From: Pyxicephalus adspersus
Taxonomy: Eukaryota; Chordata; Amphibia; Anura; Pyxicephalidae
Length of the DNA: 64,000 nt
Direction of reading: 5' to 3'
Assembly: GCF_032062135.1 (NCBI RefSeq)
Contig: NC_092858.1
Span: forward strand, 166,000,664-166,064,663
Both the position numbers and the translations under genes were made by a program. Below, piece by piece: positions 38,530 through 49,800 of this stretch; the first letter of the stretch is position 1; each line of letters starts with the position of its first letter. Under the pieces are notes generated by a model that did no database searches, was not told the DNA's origin, and saw only the letters and a list, made by a program, of their open reading frames with translations.

Positions 38530-38583
38530 ATTTTTTCTATTGGGTAGATGTATAGACCCTGTATAGAAGGAATAATGGCATGC
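38463..38583 (-). CDS. SETD4 exon with start codon
   Basis: The acceptor 'cttcatttcag' ends before 38583. The start ATG is at 38529-38527 and opens M-K-S-K-G-R-T-G-R-R-R-K-R-K, a basic N-terminus like that of human SETD4. Bases 38530-38583 are 5' untranslated. Two donors fit phase 1: after 38463 (CTCG/GTAGGC) or after 38469 (GCAG/GTCTCG). Confidence 0.8.
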
Positions 38584-38679
38584 CTGAAATGAAGAATAAT
38601 TTATTTATATAAATATATTCCACATTTTATTACAGAACTCAGGATGAATGATTTCTTTTTAGTGGGAAAGGCAGTGGGC

Positions 38680-39020
38680 ATTAGTGGGCAGCACATTGGC
38701 TTAGAGTTTAGCACTCTGGCCTTTGCAGTGATAGGACCCAGGTTTGACTCTTGGCCAGGACACTATCTGCATGGAGTTTGCAGATTCTCCCCATGTCTGC
38801 GTGCTTTTCCTCCGGGTACTCCTGTTTTCTCCCACGTTCCAAAAACATGTCATTAGATTTATTGGCTTCCCCCAAAAATTGACCTTAGACTGTATTAAAG
38901 ACATATGACTATGGTCATCAAATTGTAAGCCCCTTAGAGGGACAGCTAGTGACATGATTATGGACTTTGTACAGCACTGCATAATGTGTTGGCGCTATAT
39001 AATACTGTGTAATAATATTG
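38680..39020 (+). mobile_element. tRNA-headed SINE
   Basis: The head 'gtgggcagcacattggctta' is degraded, with 'caggtttgactcttggcc' as B-box. Then come 'cgttccaaaaacatgtcatt' and the tail 'gtacagcactgcataatgtg' with 'ggcgctatataata'. It lies just upstream of the SETD4 start exon. Confidence 0.7.
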
Positions 39021-39305
39021 AAAATAATAAGGGATCATTCCCAATAGTGTGTTGTAGAAATGCATCCAAGATGCTGCAACACACAGAACATGTATTGATG
39101 CACTTGGCTTCATTCCTAATAGCACCCAAATGTACCTTACCAGAGCGCTGTCTATTACAAGAGCAGCATGCAATGCGATGTACTGGACTGCCAAATGCAT
39201 CATATAACTGTAGATGGAACAAAGATTGGAGAAGACAAAACATGCAAAGATAGTACAGAGCTGACAAACAACACAAATATCACACTGACTAATACAAACA
39301 TTGTA

Positions 39306-39780
39306 CAGGTAGTCCTCGGGTTACATACGAGATAGGGACTGTAGGTTTGTTCTTAAGTTGATTTTTTATGTAAGTTGGAACAGGTACATTGTTTTAATAA
39401 ATGCAATTGGGACAGATGTTTGTCTCTACATAACTTTAGGCAGTGTGGTGTCAGTTACTGTATAAAAGTCTCACTGTGAGTTAATCACAAACAAGGCAAA
39501 AAAAAAAGACTTTATGAAGCCTAGACATTAATTGACTCCTGCAGTAAGCTGTGCTTTGATATGCAAAAAGAAACAGCTGCAGAGTTTGTCTTGGTCATTA
39601 AAGAGTTACAAAAGTGTGCAAAAGAGCTCAGTCTCAGCTGTGTTTAGCAAAAGATTTCTTCTGCAAGTCAGGCAAACCGCCCCCTCCAAGTCTCTGTGCT
39701 GCACACGAGGGAGCAGGGAAGCCCCATTGGTATCTAGAAATCCTCTGTATGTCAAATGTCCTTAACCCAGGGACTACCTG
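39306..39780 (-). mobile_element. pogo/Tigger-like MITE, inverted partner
   Basis: The termini are 'caggtagtcctcgggtta' and 'taacccagggactacctg', flanked by TA. The interior is the reverse complement of the 37356-37816 element. The pair brackets the SETD4 start exon. Confidence 0.7.
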
Positions 39781-40279
39781 TATATCAAAACATAAAGCAA
39801 TTACAACAAATAACAGAAGAGCTCTGACCTTGTTGGCTTACAATCTAATAGCTGGTTGGGTTATTATCAATCTCCATGTCAATGTTGGAGGGTTTTCTTC
39901 TTGCTTTCTGTTTGAATGCCACCTGTGACTACAACAGGAAATATCATCAATGAAAACACACTCAGCAAAACATTCTCACATAAATCCCAATCCTACTCCA
40001 TTACAAAATTGGAAAAAAAGTTTCTCATAGTTTTACTTTAACTGGTGTAGATGACTTTTTTGCAGTTTTGGATCTATATAATGGATTCATTGAGCTTGCT
40101 AGCACATCTGAGTAACTGAGAAAAAGTAAATCTGTTAGCATAACGTCTACCAGCTTCTAGGATTATCTGTCTGCACTGGCCCAGCTCCTTTGCCCCTCCC
40201 ATTACCAACCTGGATAACCTTTGCTGTAGCTGCCAGGAATACTATAATATCAGTTTAGAGTCTGCTGATGTCACATCCA

Positions 40280-40376
40280 GGATTGCAGCACCCAGCAGCA
40301 GTCTCCACCTTATCCGTCCTCTGGTTTCATATAAGGTGAGATGTACAGACTCTTCATAGAAGAAGCACGGGCGTTC
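40280..40376 (-). pseudogene. decayed duplicate of the SETD4 start exon
   Basis: The minus strand has the acceptor 'ctctgcatttcag' before 40376, then about 45 bp like the real 5' leader, then ATG at 40330-40328. Translation is M-K-P-E-D-G and stop (40312-40310), where the real exon reads M-K-S-K-G-R. Flanking 'ttatataaatatatt' is shared with the real copy at 38583. The copy cannot encode the SETD4 N-terminus but might serve as a noncoding 5' exon. Confidence 0.65.
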
Positions 40377-40699
40377 CTGAAATGCAGAGCAGGTTATATA
40401 AATATATTGTGGATATGTCCATTCAAGGGAGACATTTATAGATAAAGAACATACAAGGAAACATAACATGTACAAATATTCAAAGATTGCAAAAATGAAT
40501 TGCCTGGTGACAGGGTCTCTTTATGTTTATTGTATGATAGGTAATCTACACAATAGCTGTTATTACCATGTTTAGTGGTTAAAAAATAAATAAGCAAACC
40601 ACCAACAATGCATATTGTACCTTAATGACAGGTTGTGTATGTTCTGATGCAATGTAGAGAGAAATATACCCGGACACAGCACATCACCATGCTGTATAC

Positions 40700-40880
40700 A
40701 CACTGCACAAGAGGAAAAGAAGCCCACATGTGAGAGACACATTTCTACTTCCGGGTTACTGCTCTAGGCGCAGGACACTATTGGTTTGCAGATATGACAT
40801 CACCGACACTAGAGGTACATCCCATCTCCTTTTTCTACTCAGAGTGTCCTCAGTGCAGGAGGCGGCCATTTTCCCTATGA
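40700..40880 (-). promoter_or_regulatory. probable SETD4 promoter
   Basis: There is no TATA box. On the minus strand it shows the ETS/GABP site CCGGAAGT (40754-40747), a CCAAT box (40784-40780), a CRE-like TGATGTCA (40802-40795) and a YY1-like AAAATGGCCGCC (40872-40861). This cluster is typical of housekeeping promoters. The start site is not determined. Confidence 0.5.
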
Positions 40881-41204
40881 TTTTGTTTTCATAACAATAC
40901 TTCATAATACTATTTTACATTTGCTGCTGGTATTATAATAAGTACCAGTTACAGTATTATACTGAATTTATAAAAATTAAATCAGTTTTTACAGGATAAT
41001 ATAGCAATTACACAGTCTAAATTTATGAAGAGTCTATAGTAAATTGGCTCCATACTGCCTTACTGAGATGGGATGTCTTATAGCATGAGGTTTGTAGGTT
41101 GTGGTCCCTAGTTACACATTATGGATTTACATACAAAAAATGGTCTATGTGGAAGAAGCCCTTTAATTGCAAGGGTATGCTCACAATTCCACTTTCCCTA
41201 CTAC
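40881..41204. other. intergenic stretch, nothing recognised
   Basis: AT-rich sequence lies between the SETD4 promoter and the minisatellite. No feature was recognised. Confidence 0.5.
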
Positions 41205-41965
41205 ATAGGTCATTGTCCCTAGCAACCCAAACACTTTCCTTTAACAGGGGTCATTGTCCCTAGCAACCCTACACTTTCCTTATATAAGGGGTCATTGTCC
41301 TGTCGGCCCTTACTTTTCCTATCACATTGGTCATTGTCTCTTGCAATCACACACTTTACCTATTCCATGGGTTATTGTTTCTAGCGGCTAAAACACTTTT
41401 GATACCACACACTTCCAAAGCCCAAACACTTACCCTACCACATGGGTCATTGTCCCTAGATGCCCAAACACTTACCCTACCACATGGGTCATTGTCCCTA
41501 GCAGCCAAGACACTTTACGTATCACATGGGTCATTATCCCTAGCGGCCCAAACACTTTTCGTATCACATGGGTCATTGTCCTTAGCAGCCCAAACACTTT
41601 CCTTATAACATGGATCATTGTCCCTAGAAGCCCAAACACTTTCTGTTCCACATGGATCATTGTCCCTAGCGGCCAAAACACTTTCCATATCACATGGGTC
41701 ATTGTCCCTAGCGGCCAAAACACTTTCCATATCACATGGGTCATTGTCCCTAGCGGCCAAAACACTTTCCATATCACACGGGTCATTGTCCCCAGCAGCC
41801 CAAACACTTTCTGTTCCACATGGATCATTGTCCCCAGCAGCCCAAACACTTTCAGTATCACACGGGTCATTGTCCCTAGATGTCCAAATATTTTCCCTAT
41901 CACATGAGTCCTTGTCCGTAGCAGTCCAAACACTTTCCCTATCACATGAGTCATTGTGTCTAGCT
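41205..41965. repeat. minisatellite, 42-bp period, about 18 units
   Basis: The consensus unit runs 'cacatgggtcattgtcccta' then 'gcggccaaaacactttcc' and four more bases. The left units are more diverged. Because 42 is a multiple of three and the unit lacks stops in several frames, long open frames appear on both strands (14-residue periods such as S-H-G-S-L-S-L-A-A-K-T-L-S-I). I judge these non-coding. Confidence 0.9.
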
Positions 41966-42713
41966 CTTGATAACTTAAAAATAGTATAAAATAATATAAC
42001 GTAAAACAGTGAGGCAAGATCACCCTTGTTTATCATTCAAAGCAATTCATTCATTAGCAAGTGGCCCCTTGTGCCCCCCCCCCATTCTAAAAGAAAACAT
42101 ACTATCTAGAGACCAGCAAACAGTACTGCGAAGTGTGTACAAATTTTCCATAATAGTCTCCTAAACTGATACGGGGAACTATGGCATCCTGCATATAGAT
42201 TATTCAGGAGATATAATGATAAAGCACTGGACCCAGTCTACAAATACGTATCCTTGTCCTGGTGTAAAAGCTTTGTGCACTAGGATTGACAATACAGGTG
42301 CCTATGGGGATGTAGAACGTGTGCTAGGCGGGGTGCAGAACTGACCCGGACAAACCTAGAAGGTAAATAGGCACCAGCTGGAATTGTCTATTCCAAAATA
42401 ATACCAAAAGGATATCAATTTTCATAGATTGAACCCCCGTTGTTGTGTAATAGATGCCCCCCCCACCAATCCTCCCATATACACCAACACGAATGTATGA
42501 TGAATATTGTTTAAACGTGTGTTTTATATTATTATGATAATTTTTATTAACATTATTTTATTTTACGACCATTGCTATTTGTGTAACTTTTCCAGCATTT
42601 TGGTTAAAATTCTCTTCTTGATTTACTTTACAATACAAGTTCCTTAGTTCTCAGAATAAACAATCAAAGCAGAATTTTAATAGACCTAAACTTAAAAATG
42701 AAATAATTACCAG

Positions 42714-43060
42714 CAAGCAGGTTTCAGAAGGGATAGGCAAAGTCTTTTCTGCAATAAAAAAAACTTACATGCCTGTTGGCAACTTTTTTACATTTCCAAC
42801 CAGTCCTCTTCCAGGTTCATACTCTTTGACCATCTTGATTGGCCTGGGTGGAATGATGTATGGTATTGCACATGTTCACTGGAGTTTATTTATTCCTTGC
42901 AGCCAGGTATGATGGGTCGTACACTGAGCTCTGCATGAACAGCTCAGTGTACATAAAAAAAAAAAGTTTGCAGACAGGTAAGTTTGTTTTATTGCAGAAA
43001 AGATATCACTTGTCTCTTATTCAATAAAGAACCTGCCTGCTTGCATTTTTTTCACTTGAG
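42714..43060. repeat. palindromic repeat upstream of CBR1 copy A
   Basis: The left arm has 'ttttctgcaataaaaaaaac' and 'ttacatgcctgtt'. The reverse complement appears at about 42965-43010 ('gacaggtaagtttgttttat' and 'tgcagaaaag'). A further partial arm follows at about 43060-43085. It is probably a MITE. Confidence 0.5.
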
Positions 43061-43359
43061 GCAAAACAAACTTACCTGCCTGTTCACATTCTTTTACAAA
43101 CTATGCTAACTAAAGGTGTACATTCTCTACACGCCTCACTGCTGGAAAGAATAAACTCTGGTGCGTGGGAGTTCTTTGAATTTGCCCATGTCATTTAGGA
43201 TAGCCAAAAATCCTGAACCTAGAAAAGCTGTGGGAGCAAGATGTGTTAAGTTTTTTTTCTGGTTAAAGAACCCCTGACATAAAGGCACAGCAGTAATTAA
43301 GATTTTTCATCCTGCAGAAGTTTTTAACTGTCAAGACTTTTTGGCAGTTTTGTTTGTGA

Positions 43360-43373
43360 CCACCAGATGGCAG
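43360..43373 (+). promoter_or_regulatory. CTCF-like motif upstream of CBR1 copy A
   Basis: CCACCAGATGGCAG matches the 14-base CTCF core completely. It lies 173 bp before the start codon. Confidence 0.55.
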
Positions 43374-43384
43374 AATGTTCCTGA

Positions 43385-43545
43385 GAGACAGAAGAAGCAT
43401 GGTGGGTGCAGCCTCTAGTGCATGGCTGAGCTCCTGCTTGCTTTGCTGGGTGGAGCTGACAATTATAGACCTTCCCATGCAATATCAGTTTCTTGCAGAA
43501 GGTAGCTGAGTTCCATAGACTGTACATCACTTGCAGGACTGCACA
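43385..43545 (+). promoter_or_regulatory. CBR1 copy A promoter and 5' leader
   Basis: It shares 'gagacagaag', 'cctctagtg', 'gggtggagctga' (43448-43459) and 'ccatagactg' in the same order with the region before copy B (53380-53513), so both copies inherited this upstream sequence. No strong TATA box is seen. The GGGTGGAGC block may be a GC-box-like site. Confidence 0.5.
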
Positions 43546-43834
43546 ATGTCTGGTGTAAGGGTAGCAGTGGTCACAGGCAGCAATAAAGGAATAGGTTTGG
43601 CTATAGTCAGGGCATTGTGTAAGAAATTCCAAGGAGATGTCTATCTAACAGCCAGGAACCCCCAGCTGGGAGAAGAAGCTGTGCAGGCCCTGAAGGAAAA
43701 GGAAGGACTGTCCCCATTATTCCACCAACTGGACATCAATGACCTGAACAGCATCCGGGCTCTGCGTGACTTCCTAAAGGAAAAATATGGAGGACTGGAT
43801 GTGCTGATCAATAATGCCGGCATTGCATTCAAAG
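43546..43834 (+). CDS. CBR1 copy A exon 1
   Basis: It encodes residues 1-96 with the Rossmann glycine motif. It differs from copy B exon 1 at only 10 of 289 bases. The donor is GTGAGT. Confidence 0.95.
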
Positions 43835-46800
43835 GTGAGTCCTGCATGAATCTGACGCAGTATAGATGGATGAATATCAATGGAAGAAAAACTGCAACAC
43901 TCAGGGCAATTCAAATAGTATTCTGATACCTGGTGCTGTATTTAGGGATCTGTAAATATTTACACATCTTGTGCACTAATAAAAAATAGAAAATATCAAC
44001 TTTAAACAATCAAAAAAGTGGCAGCTGACTTGTTTTTAAGGATGCAAGCTCTCAGACTGTCATGCTGATCCTTTAACTGCTCGCTACTGACCTGGAACAA
44101 GCATGCAGCGGAGAAGTCTGAAGAGTCTAAACACCGGTCTTGCATGTTTGTTCCAAGTCGTTTCTTCCTGGATGGTAAACCTAATGCCTGCACCAACATA
44201 GCAATGGTTTTTGCATTTCTGTCCTTGCAGGTTTCCATTCAGGATTCATTGGTTTTGGTAATGTGCCAACTGCCCATGCACCTAAATGATAGCATAACCC
44301 CGTTACTGAATAATTAGGGGACTGTATAGGAGAGTGGATACCGTGATGTGCTACAATTTACTCTACTTGTGTAATCTGCAAGACTAGGGATCAAAAATAC
44401 CTAAACTGTGATCTAATAACAATCAGCCCTGAGTGCCAAAACCAGCATAGACAATTGTTTCCATTTCCAATACATTACACAGTCTGCTAATCCAAATTCT
44501 GCAGAAAGAAATCAAGTGCAAATGTAGTACCCAGGTGACAATTATTTGGTGTAGAAGTATTAGGATTGAGCAATGCATAAGGAAGCACATAGACCCGGTT
44601 ATGTCACAGGGTGTTTTACTGTCATTAGAATAATAATGGGAAGATACAAATGAACCAGGGAAAAAATATAAAGATCTCAACCTTTAGCTGTACTTTGTAG
44701 ACCTCCTTACCCCATGGAAAACTACAGAAGGTGAATGTTTCCAGCACTGGCAAAGTGTTAATGGTCTGTTAGGTACACTTTAACTCACATATTAACTGAA
44801 TAGGGTTAAAGGTATTCAGCATTTGGTGTATGCATCTGCTTACTGCAAGTCAACTACTGAAAACAAAGTCTTACAACCGTTGGTACGTAGAAGGTAAAAT
44901 GATGCTAGCTATGTAGTAAGGTTACCTTCATAGAACAAATGCTTGCAATCCAATGAGTCAACTTTAACAAAATGCTTCCATCGTGAAAGTAGAAAAACAG
45001 ACAATGCATGCGGTGAGTCTGCAAGAAATACCTTTAATCTTTTTCTTGTTTATATGTAAGTAATAATTATCAATCATCCTGATATTTACTTATTATAGAA
45101 AGCAGAGACATTACATTCACCAGTTACATTCACTCAGATCTTTTCCTGGACAGCTGCAGCTCATTGCACTACTCCACCTAATGCTGACATTACCCGACTC
45201 TCTCCTCTACAATCTATCATGATTGCTGCAGCCAGACTCATCCATCCTTCCCTCCGCTCCTCTTCTGCTGCATCTCTTTGTAGTTCTCTCCATTGGCTTC
45301 CATTTCACCTTAGAATCAAATTCATCTCCTGTGTTTTGCCTTCAAATCCCTACACAGTTCTTGTCCCACTTACCTTTCTGACCTGATAGAAAAAAAAACG
45401 ACCTCAGCCGCTCTCTTTGCTCCTCCAATGACCTACTTATGACTTCCTCACTCATAACCTCATCACACGCATGGATACAAGACTTATCTAGAGCTGCCCC
45501 GACTCTCTAGAATGGTCTTCCTTGTCCTATTCAGCTTGCTCCTACTTTCTGCTCATTTCATCTCCCCTCCTATTGTGTGAGACTTCCCCTACTTTTAGAT
45601 TGTAAGCTCTTCGGGGCAGGGTCCTCTCCTCCTCCTGTGTCACTGTCTGTATCTGTCTGTCTATTGCAACCCCTGTTTATTGTACAGCACTATGTAATAT
45701 GTTGGCACTATATAAATCCTGTTTAATATTATACCCCTTTCCTCCAGTACAGGGGTGTCAAACTCAAATACACAGAGGGCCGAAATTAATTAAATTAACT
45801 CAGACCAAGTTGGGGGCCAAACTTGAAATTTATATAAAAAAATAGAAAGTAATTCCTTCGAATTAAATATAAAACATTTTTATATGAGAACAAAGAGTTA
45901 TTTCTTAACATGCAATCTGGAACAAGAAATACTTGGCAATGCAATGTAAGCACTAATTGGCCCCTAGCTATAGTTCTTGAATAGATTTGAATAAAGATGG
46001 CATGACACAAATGAATGTTACACATGTATAAATTATGTGCTCATATCTGATATCTTCAAAACTCTTGTTAGAAAAAGAAAGTTATTTACAAAAGAGACAG
46101 AAAAGAGTGACATCTCTTTTTGATGGTTTCACACGTTTCACACAGTACTTTATTTTTGGTTTCCTGCACATCTGAGTAATTTTATTTCTCCTGCTGTGAG
46201 CTAGGAATAGCGACCGGTCTCAGAGGAGAAACAGAAGACAAGTGATGCTGGGACTTCAAAACTGCCCAATGCATAAGCAGACGGCTGTTCCATAGACGCG
46301 AGTGATGCCGGGGATGCAGTTCCTGGCATTACTTGCGTCTATAGAGCTCTGTGGACCCGAGTGATGCCGTGAGTTTTGGTAGCGGCATCAATCGCTGCAG
46401 AAGGCATTGGGGGGCAGGCGGGCCAGATGCCATTCATTTTCCCAAATCCTTGGGGGGCCAAACAAAATGACCTTGCGGGCCAGAGTTTGGCACCCCTTCT
46501 CTAGTACAACCTTTCATCCAATATCCAGGAGCTCAGGGTAGGAAATGATCAGTGTAGTGGGTCTGGCATAGGCCTATAGGTATTTGTATTTGCTATTTGG
46601 CTCTGTTGTTGACCTTTTGCTCCATCCAGATCGTGTTTGCATTCCTATGCTGTCATTAGCGAAATAAATCAAAATATGTGCAAGGGAACATTCCCTCCTT
46701 GAACATGAATAAATACTGAAATTACACCCATCACTAAGAAAAAACCCCAACAAGAAACAATAATGATTCATACTTTTTTATAATAAAATCTAATGTGAAG

Positions 46801-49800
46801 AATAGGTGAAACTTTGTGCAAATACACACTGTAAGAAATTGTACAATGTTATATTAAGGGATTAATATCTCGATTCCTTATTCTGCCATGGTAAACTATG
46901 GTATTTGGTATGGTATGAAAATCCATCTAGTTTACCATTGTGGAACATTGTTATCCAACTGACCCCCTGTGGATTTATGTGAATACAAACCAATGCAAGA
47001 AAGGAAATGCCCCAAGGATTGTAGCTATGGAATCTCACAAAACACTGCCGTCCCGATAGGCTTGCCAACAAAGATCTACATGGGCACATGAGTATATAAA
47101 CCACAATGTTACAGTTAATGAAATTATTTGGTTTACATTTCACAGATTAGCAGTAATTTTATAGACACTGGTAAATCAGTGCAACAACAGTCTGTCTTTT
47201 TAATAGTTTTTAATTTGCTTAGTACACAGAAGACTGTTTTATTCATGGTTTATCTTTAACAAATACAAAAACAATAAAATGATTTACTGTGACATATTGG
47301 CTGTTTGCTCTAAAAATAAAATATAAAAAAACGAGAAAAAAGAGAAAATGTAACTTTTTAGAGCACTTCAGGGGAGAGTGATAATCTTTTGTTCACTGGA
47401 CCAGTGTTTCTCAGTGTTTCCCTTTTAATATGGGGAAATCCTTGAGATAACTTTCAGGTCTTCAGCGATCCTTTTCTATATTTATTACTATTTTTCTATT
47501 TATCTACAGCTCACGGTATAGTAGTGTGGATATCATTAGACAGGTTTACTCTTACATTACTGGTCATTGGGAAGAATATCATCATTACATTACCAAAAAG
47601 ATCATTGGGGTCGCTTAAACTGACCGGAGAGTTACAAATTGGTCATAGCTCAAAGAACCTCTAACAATCTCTGGAGAAACCCTGGTTGAGAAACACTGTA
47701 CTATTCATTTGATGATGCTAAACTTTATTGGGTAGGGATGTGGAACAGCTACCTGCTTGCTCTTCCTCTTTGTCCAATCAGCTTTGGGTACCCGTACCCC
47801 AATTGGGGAGGTTCTTGGTTTTGAAATTGCCTCTGTGCCTCTAAATAGACTGGTTCTGATTGATGGGTCAAGGTTAGGATTTTGGACACCAGCGCATTCC
47901 CCTGGGGGTATGTGTCCGTATAAACATTTAGTTGGACATGGGCATGCAATTCTTTATCTGCATGCAGCACATATTAGTTCATGCCTTTAGAAGGAATAAT
48001 CCTTATCTCCCCTACTAATATTTTGTATTTTACATCAGGGCAACACAATGAAATCAGAAAGTAAGTTATTTCAGCCCAGGAGCAGAACCTGTGCAAGTTG
48101 GAAGGAAGGGCTGGAGGTCAGATTCAGATCTTTCTGTGTTGGTTTGAGGGATTGAATTTACCTTCTATATATGATTTCCTTTAGATGATTTCTATTTTTT
48201 TTTTAGGTTAAGTTTTTAATTGGTAAAAATTTGAACAACTTACATAAATACTACTAACAAATATGATTTTTTTTTTTTCCAGTTGCTGACACAACCCCTT
48301 TTGGCACCCAAGCTGAGGTTACTCTCAGAACCAACTTTTTTGCCACCCGTGACATCTGCAATGAGCTTCTCCCACTCATTAAACCCAATGGTAAGTTCTT
48401 GTGTAAGGTTTGTGGAATATTAAAGGAATAACTATTTGGTAGGGCACAATTATAAAAGAAAAATACTATGGTATCTCAGCATTTATTACAACTCAAAAGA
48501 AGTGAGCCAACAAAGACGTGGAGATATAACTGATATCACAACACTTTTTTTTCTGCCATATTTGCATACTACATTCATATAGGCCCATTTCTCCTACATC
48601 AGGGGTCAGCAAAGTTTTATGGCCATTAGGCCATTTATGGGGTGGGCGGAAGCACACTAGGCCGGTCCCGCCCTAATGTCCTGGCCACCACCAGGGAACT
48701 CCCTCTGAAGTGAAATTTGTCTCCTCTGTATGCATTGCAGAGGAGCGGGATTTACCTTCAGGGAGCTTTCCCTCTATACCGCGCCAGCGGAAGTATCAAT
48801 GCCGGACGCAGTAAATAGGGGATTTGCTGCGGGTTGCCGGCCGGCATTGGGCCGGATCGGCCAGGGGGCGTTAGGCCGGAACGAACTACCGGCTAGGCCG
48901 TATCTGGCCTAAAGGCCGGAGTTTGCCAACCCCTGTCCTACATAGTAATTTCACAGCTTCTTTTACAAAGGATTTATAACAAAAAGAGTTTTATGGGATT
49001 TATTGCAATATCGCTTAATACCAAAAAGCAGGCTGCTGTAATCGGTAGAAAGAATAGGAAGAAATCACATGTTAACTTTACTGGTCCCGAGACTAGGTTC
49101 TCTACCCAGCTTTTTTTCTTTCTTTGCAAGAACAATAAATTGCATTGTACTTCTCAAACCTAAGAAGCCAGTGGAGTTGAATTCTCATTTATGAACCCCA
49201 TTGCTATTGTATGGCATACAGCTGATTATTGTTTAGCATTGCTCCCAGTTTTTATACCTGAATTATAGAGCACCTTCCCCGATCCTATTCATATAAGGAG
49301 TGTTTAGTCCTTTCCTGTTTTTCTATGACTTTGCTCTGATTACCCACCACCTCCCCGAGGCCTTTACCCAGCCTTCCCAATATGTGTGCCTGGGTCAGCC
49401 TAAGGATTCACTACGGTTATCCAGGCAGAGACAAGCCACTTCAGTGGGATATCATTACAGGTTCAGGGGGACTCTGCTGCTGAATAATTAGACATTATAC
49501 TTAAAGCAGTTAAGCTAGTCAAGTTACCATATGAACAAAAGCTTGCATAACTAAAAGGTCTACTTTAATGCTGATCATTAAGAAAAAGGTATTTTAATAC
49601 GCAGTGCATTGCTGCTTTCTTCATATAGGGGTGCATATCCACAGACTAGTAAGAGCGCCCATGCCGCCCCCTGTCCACCACCCAAAAGACCTAAAATGGG
49701 TACACAAGTGTCAGAAATTGAGCCATGGAAGAAGATGGCCTTGTCTTGATCATGTGGTTAGTTGGGTGCATGGATGTCTTTTAGCTGGGAAAGAGACGGC

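Noticed and set aside
38954..39276. Open frames of 81-99 codons on both strands
   Set aside because: They overlap a SINE tail and each other, with no splice signals or homology, so they look incidental.
41205..41965. Possible CRISPR-like regular repeat array
   Set aside because: The units abut with no unique spacers and the genome is a vertebrate, so it is a minisatellite.
41472..42036. Long open frames (173-183 codons) on the minus strand
   Set aside because: They are products of a 42-bp tandem repeat without stops. Several frames on both strands are open at once and there are no exon signals.
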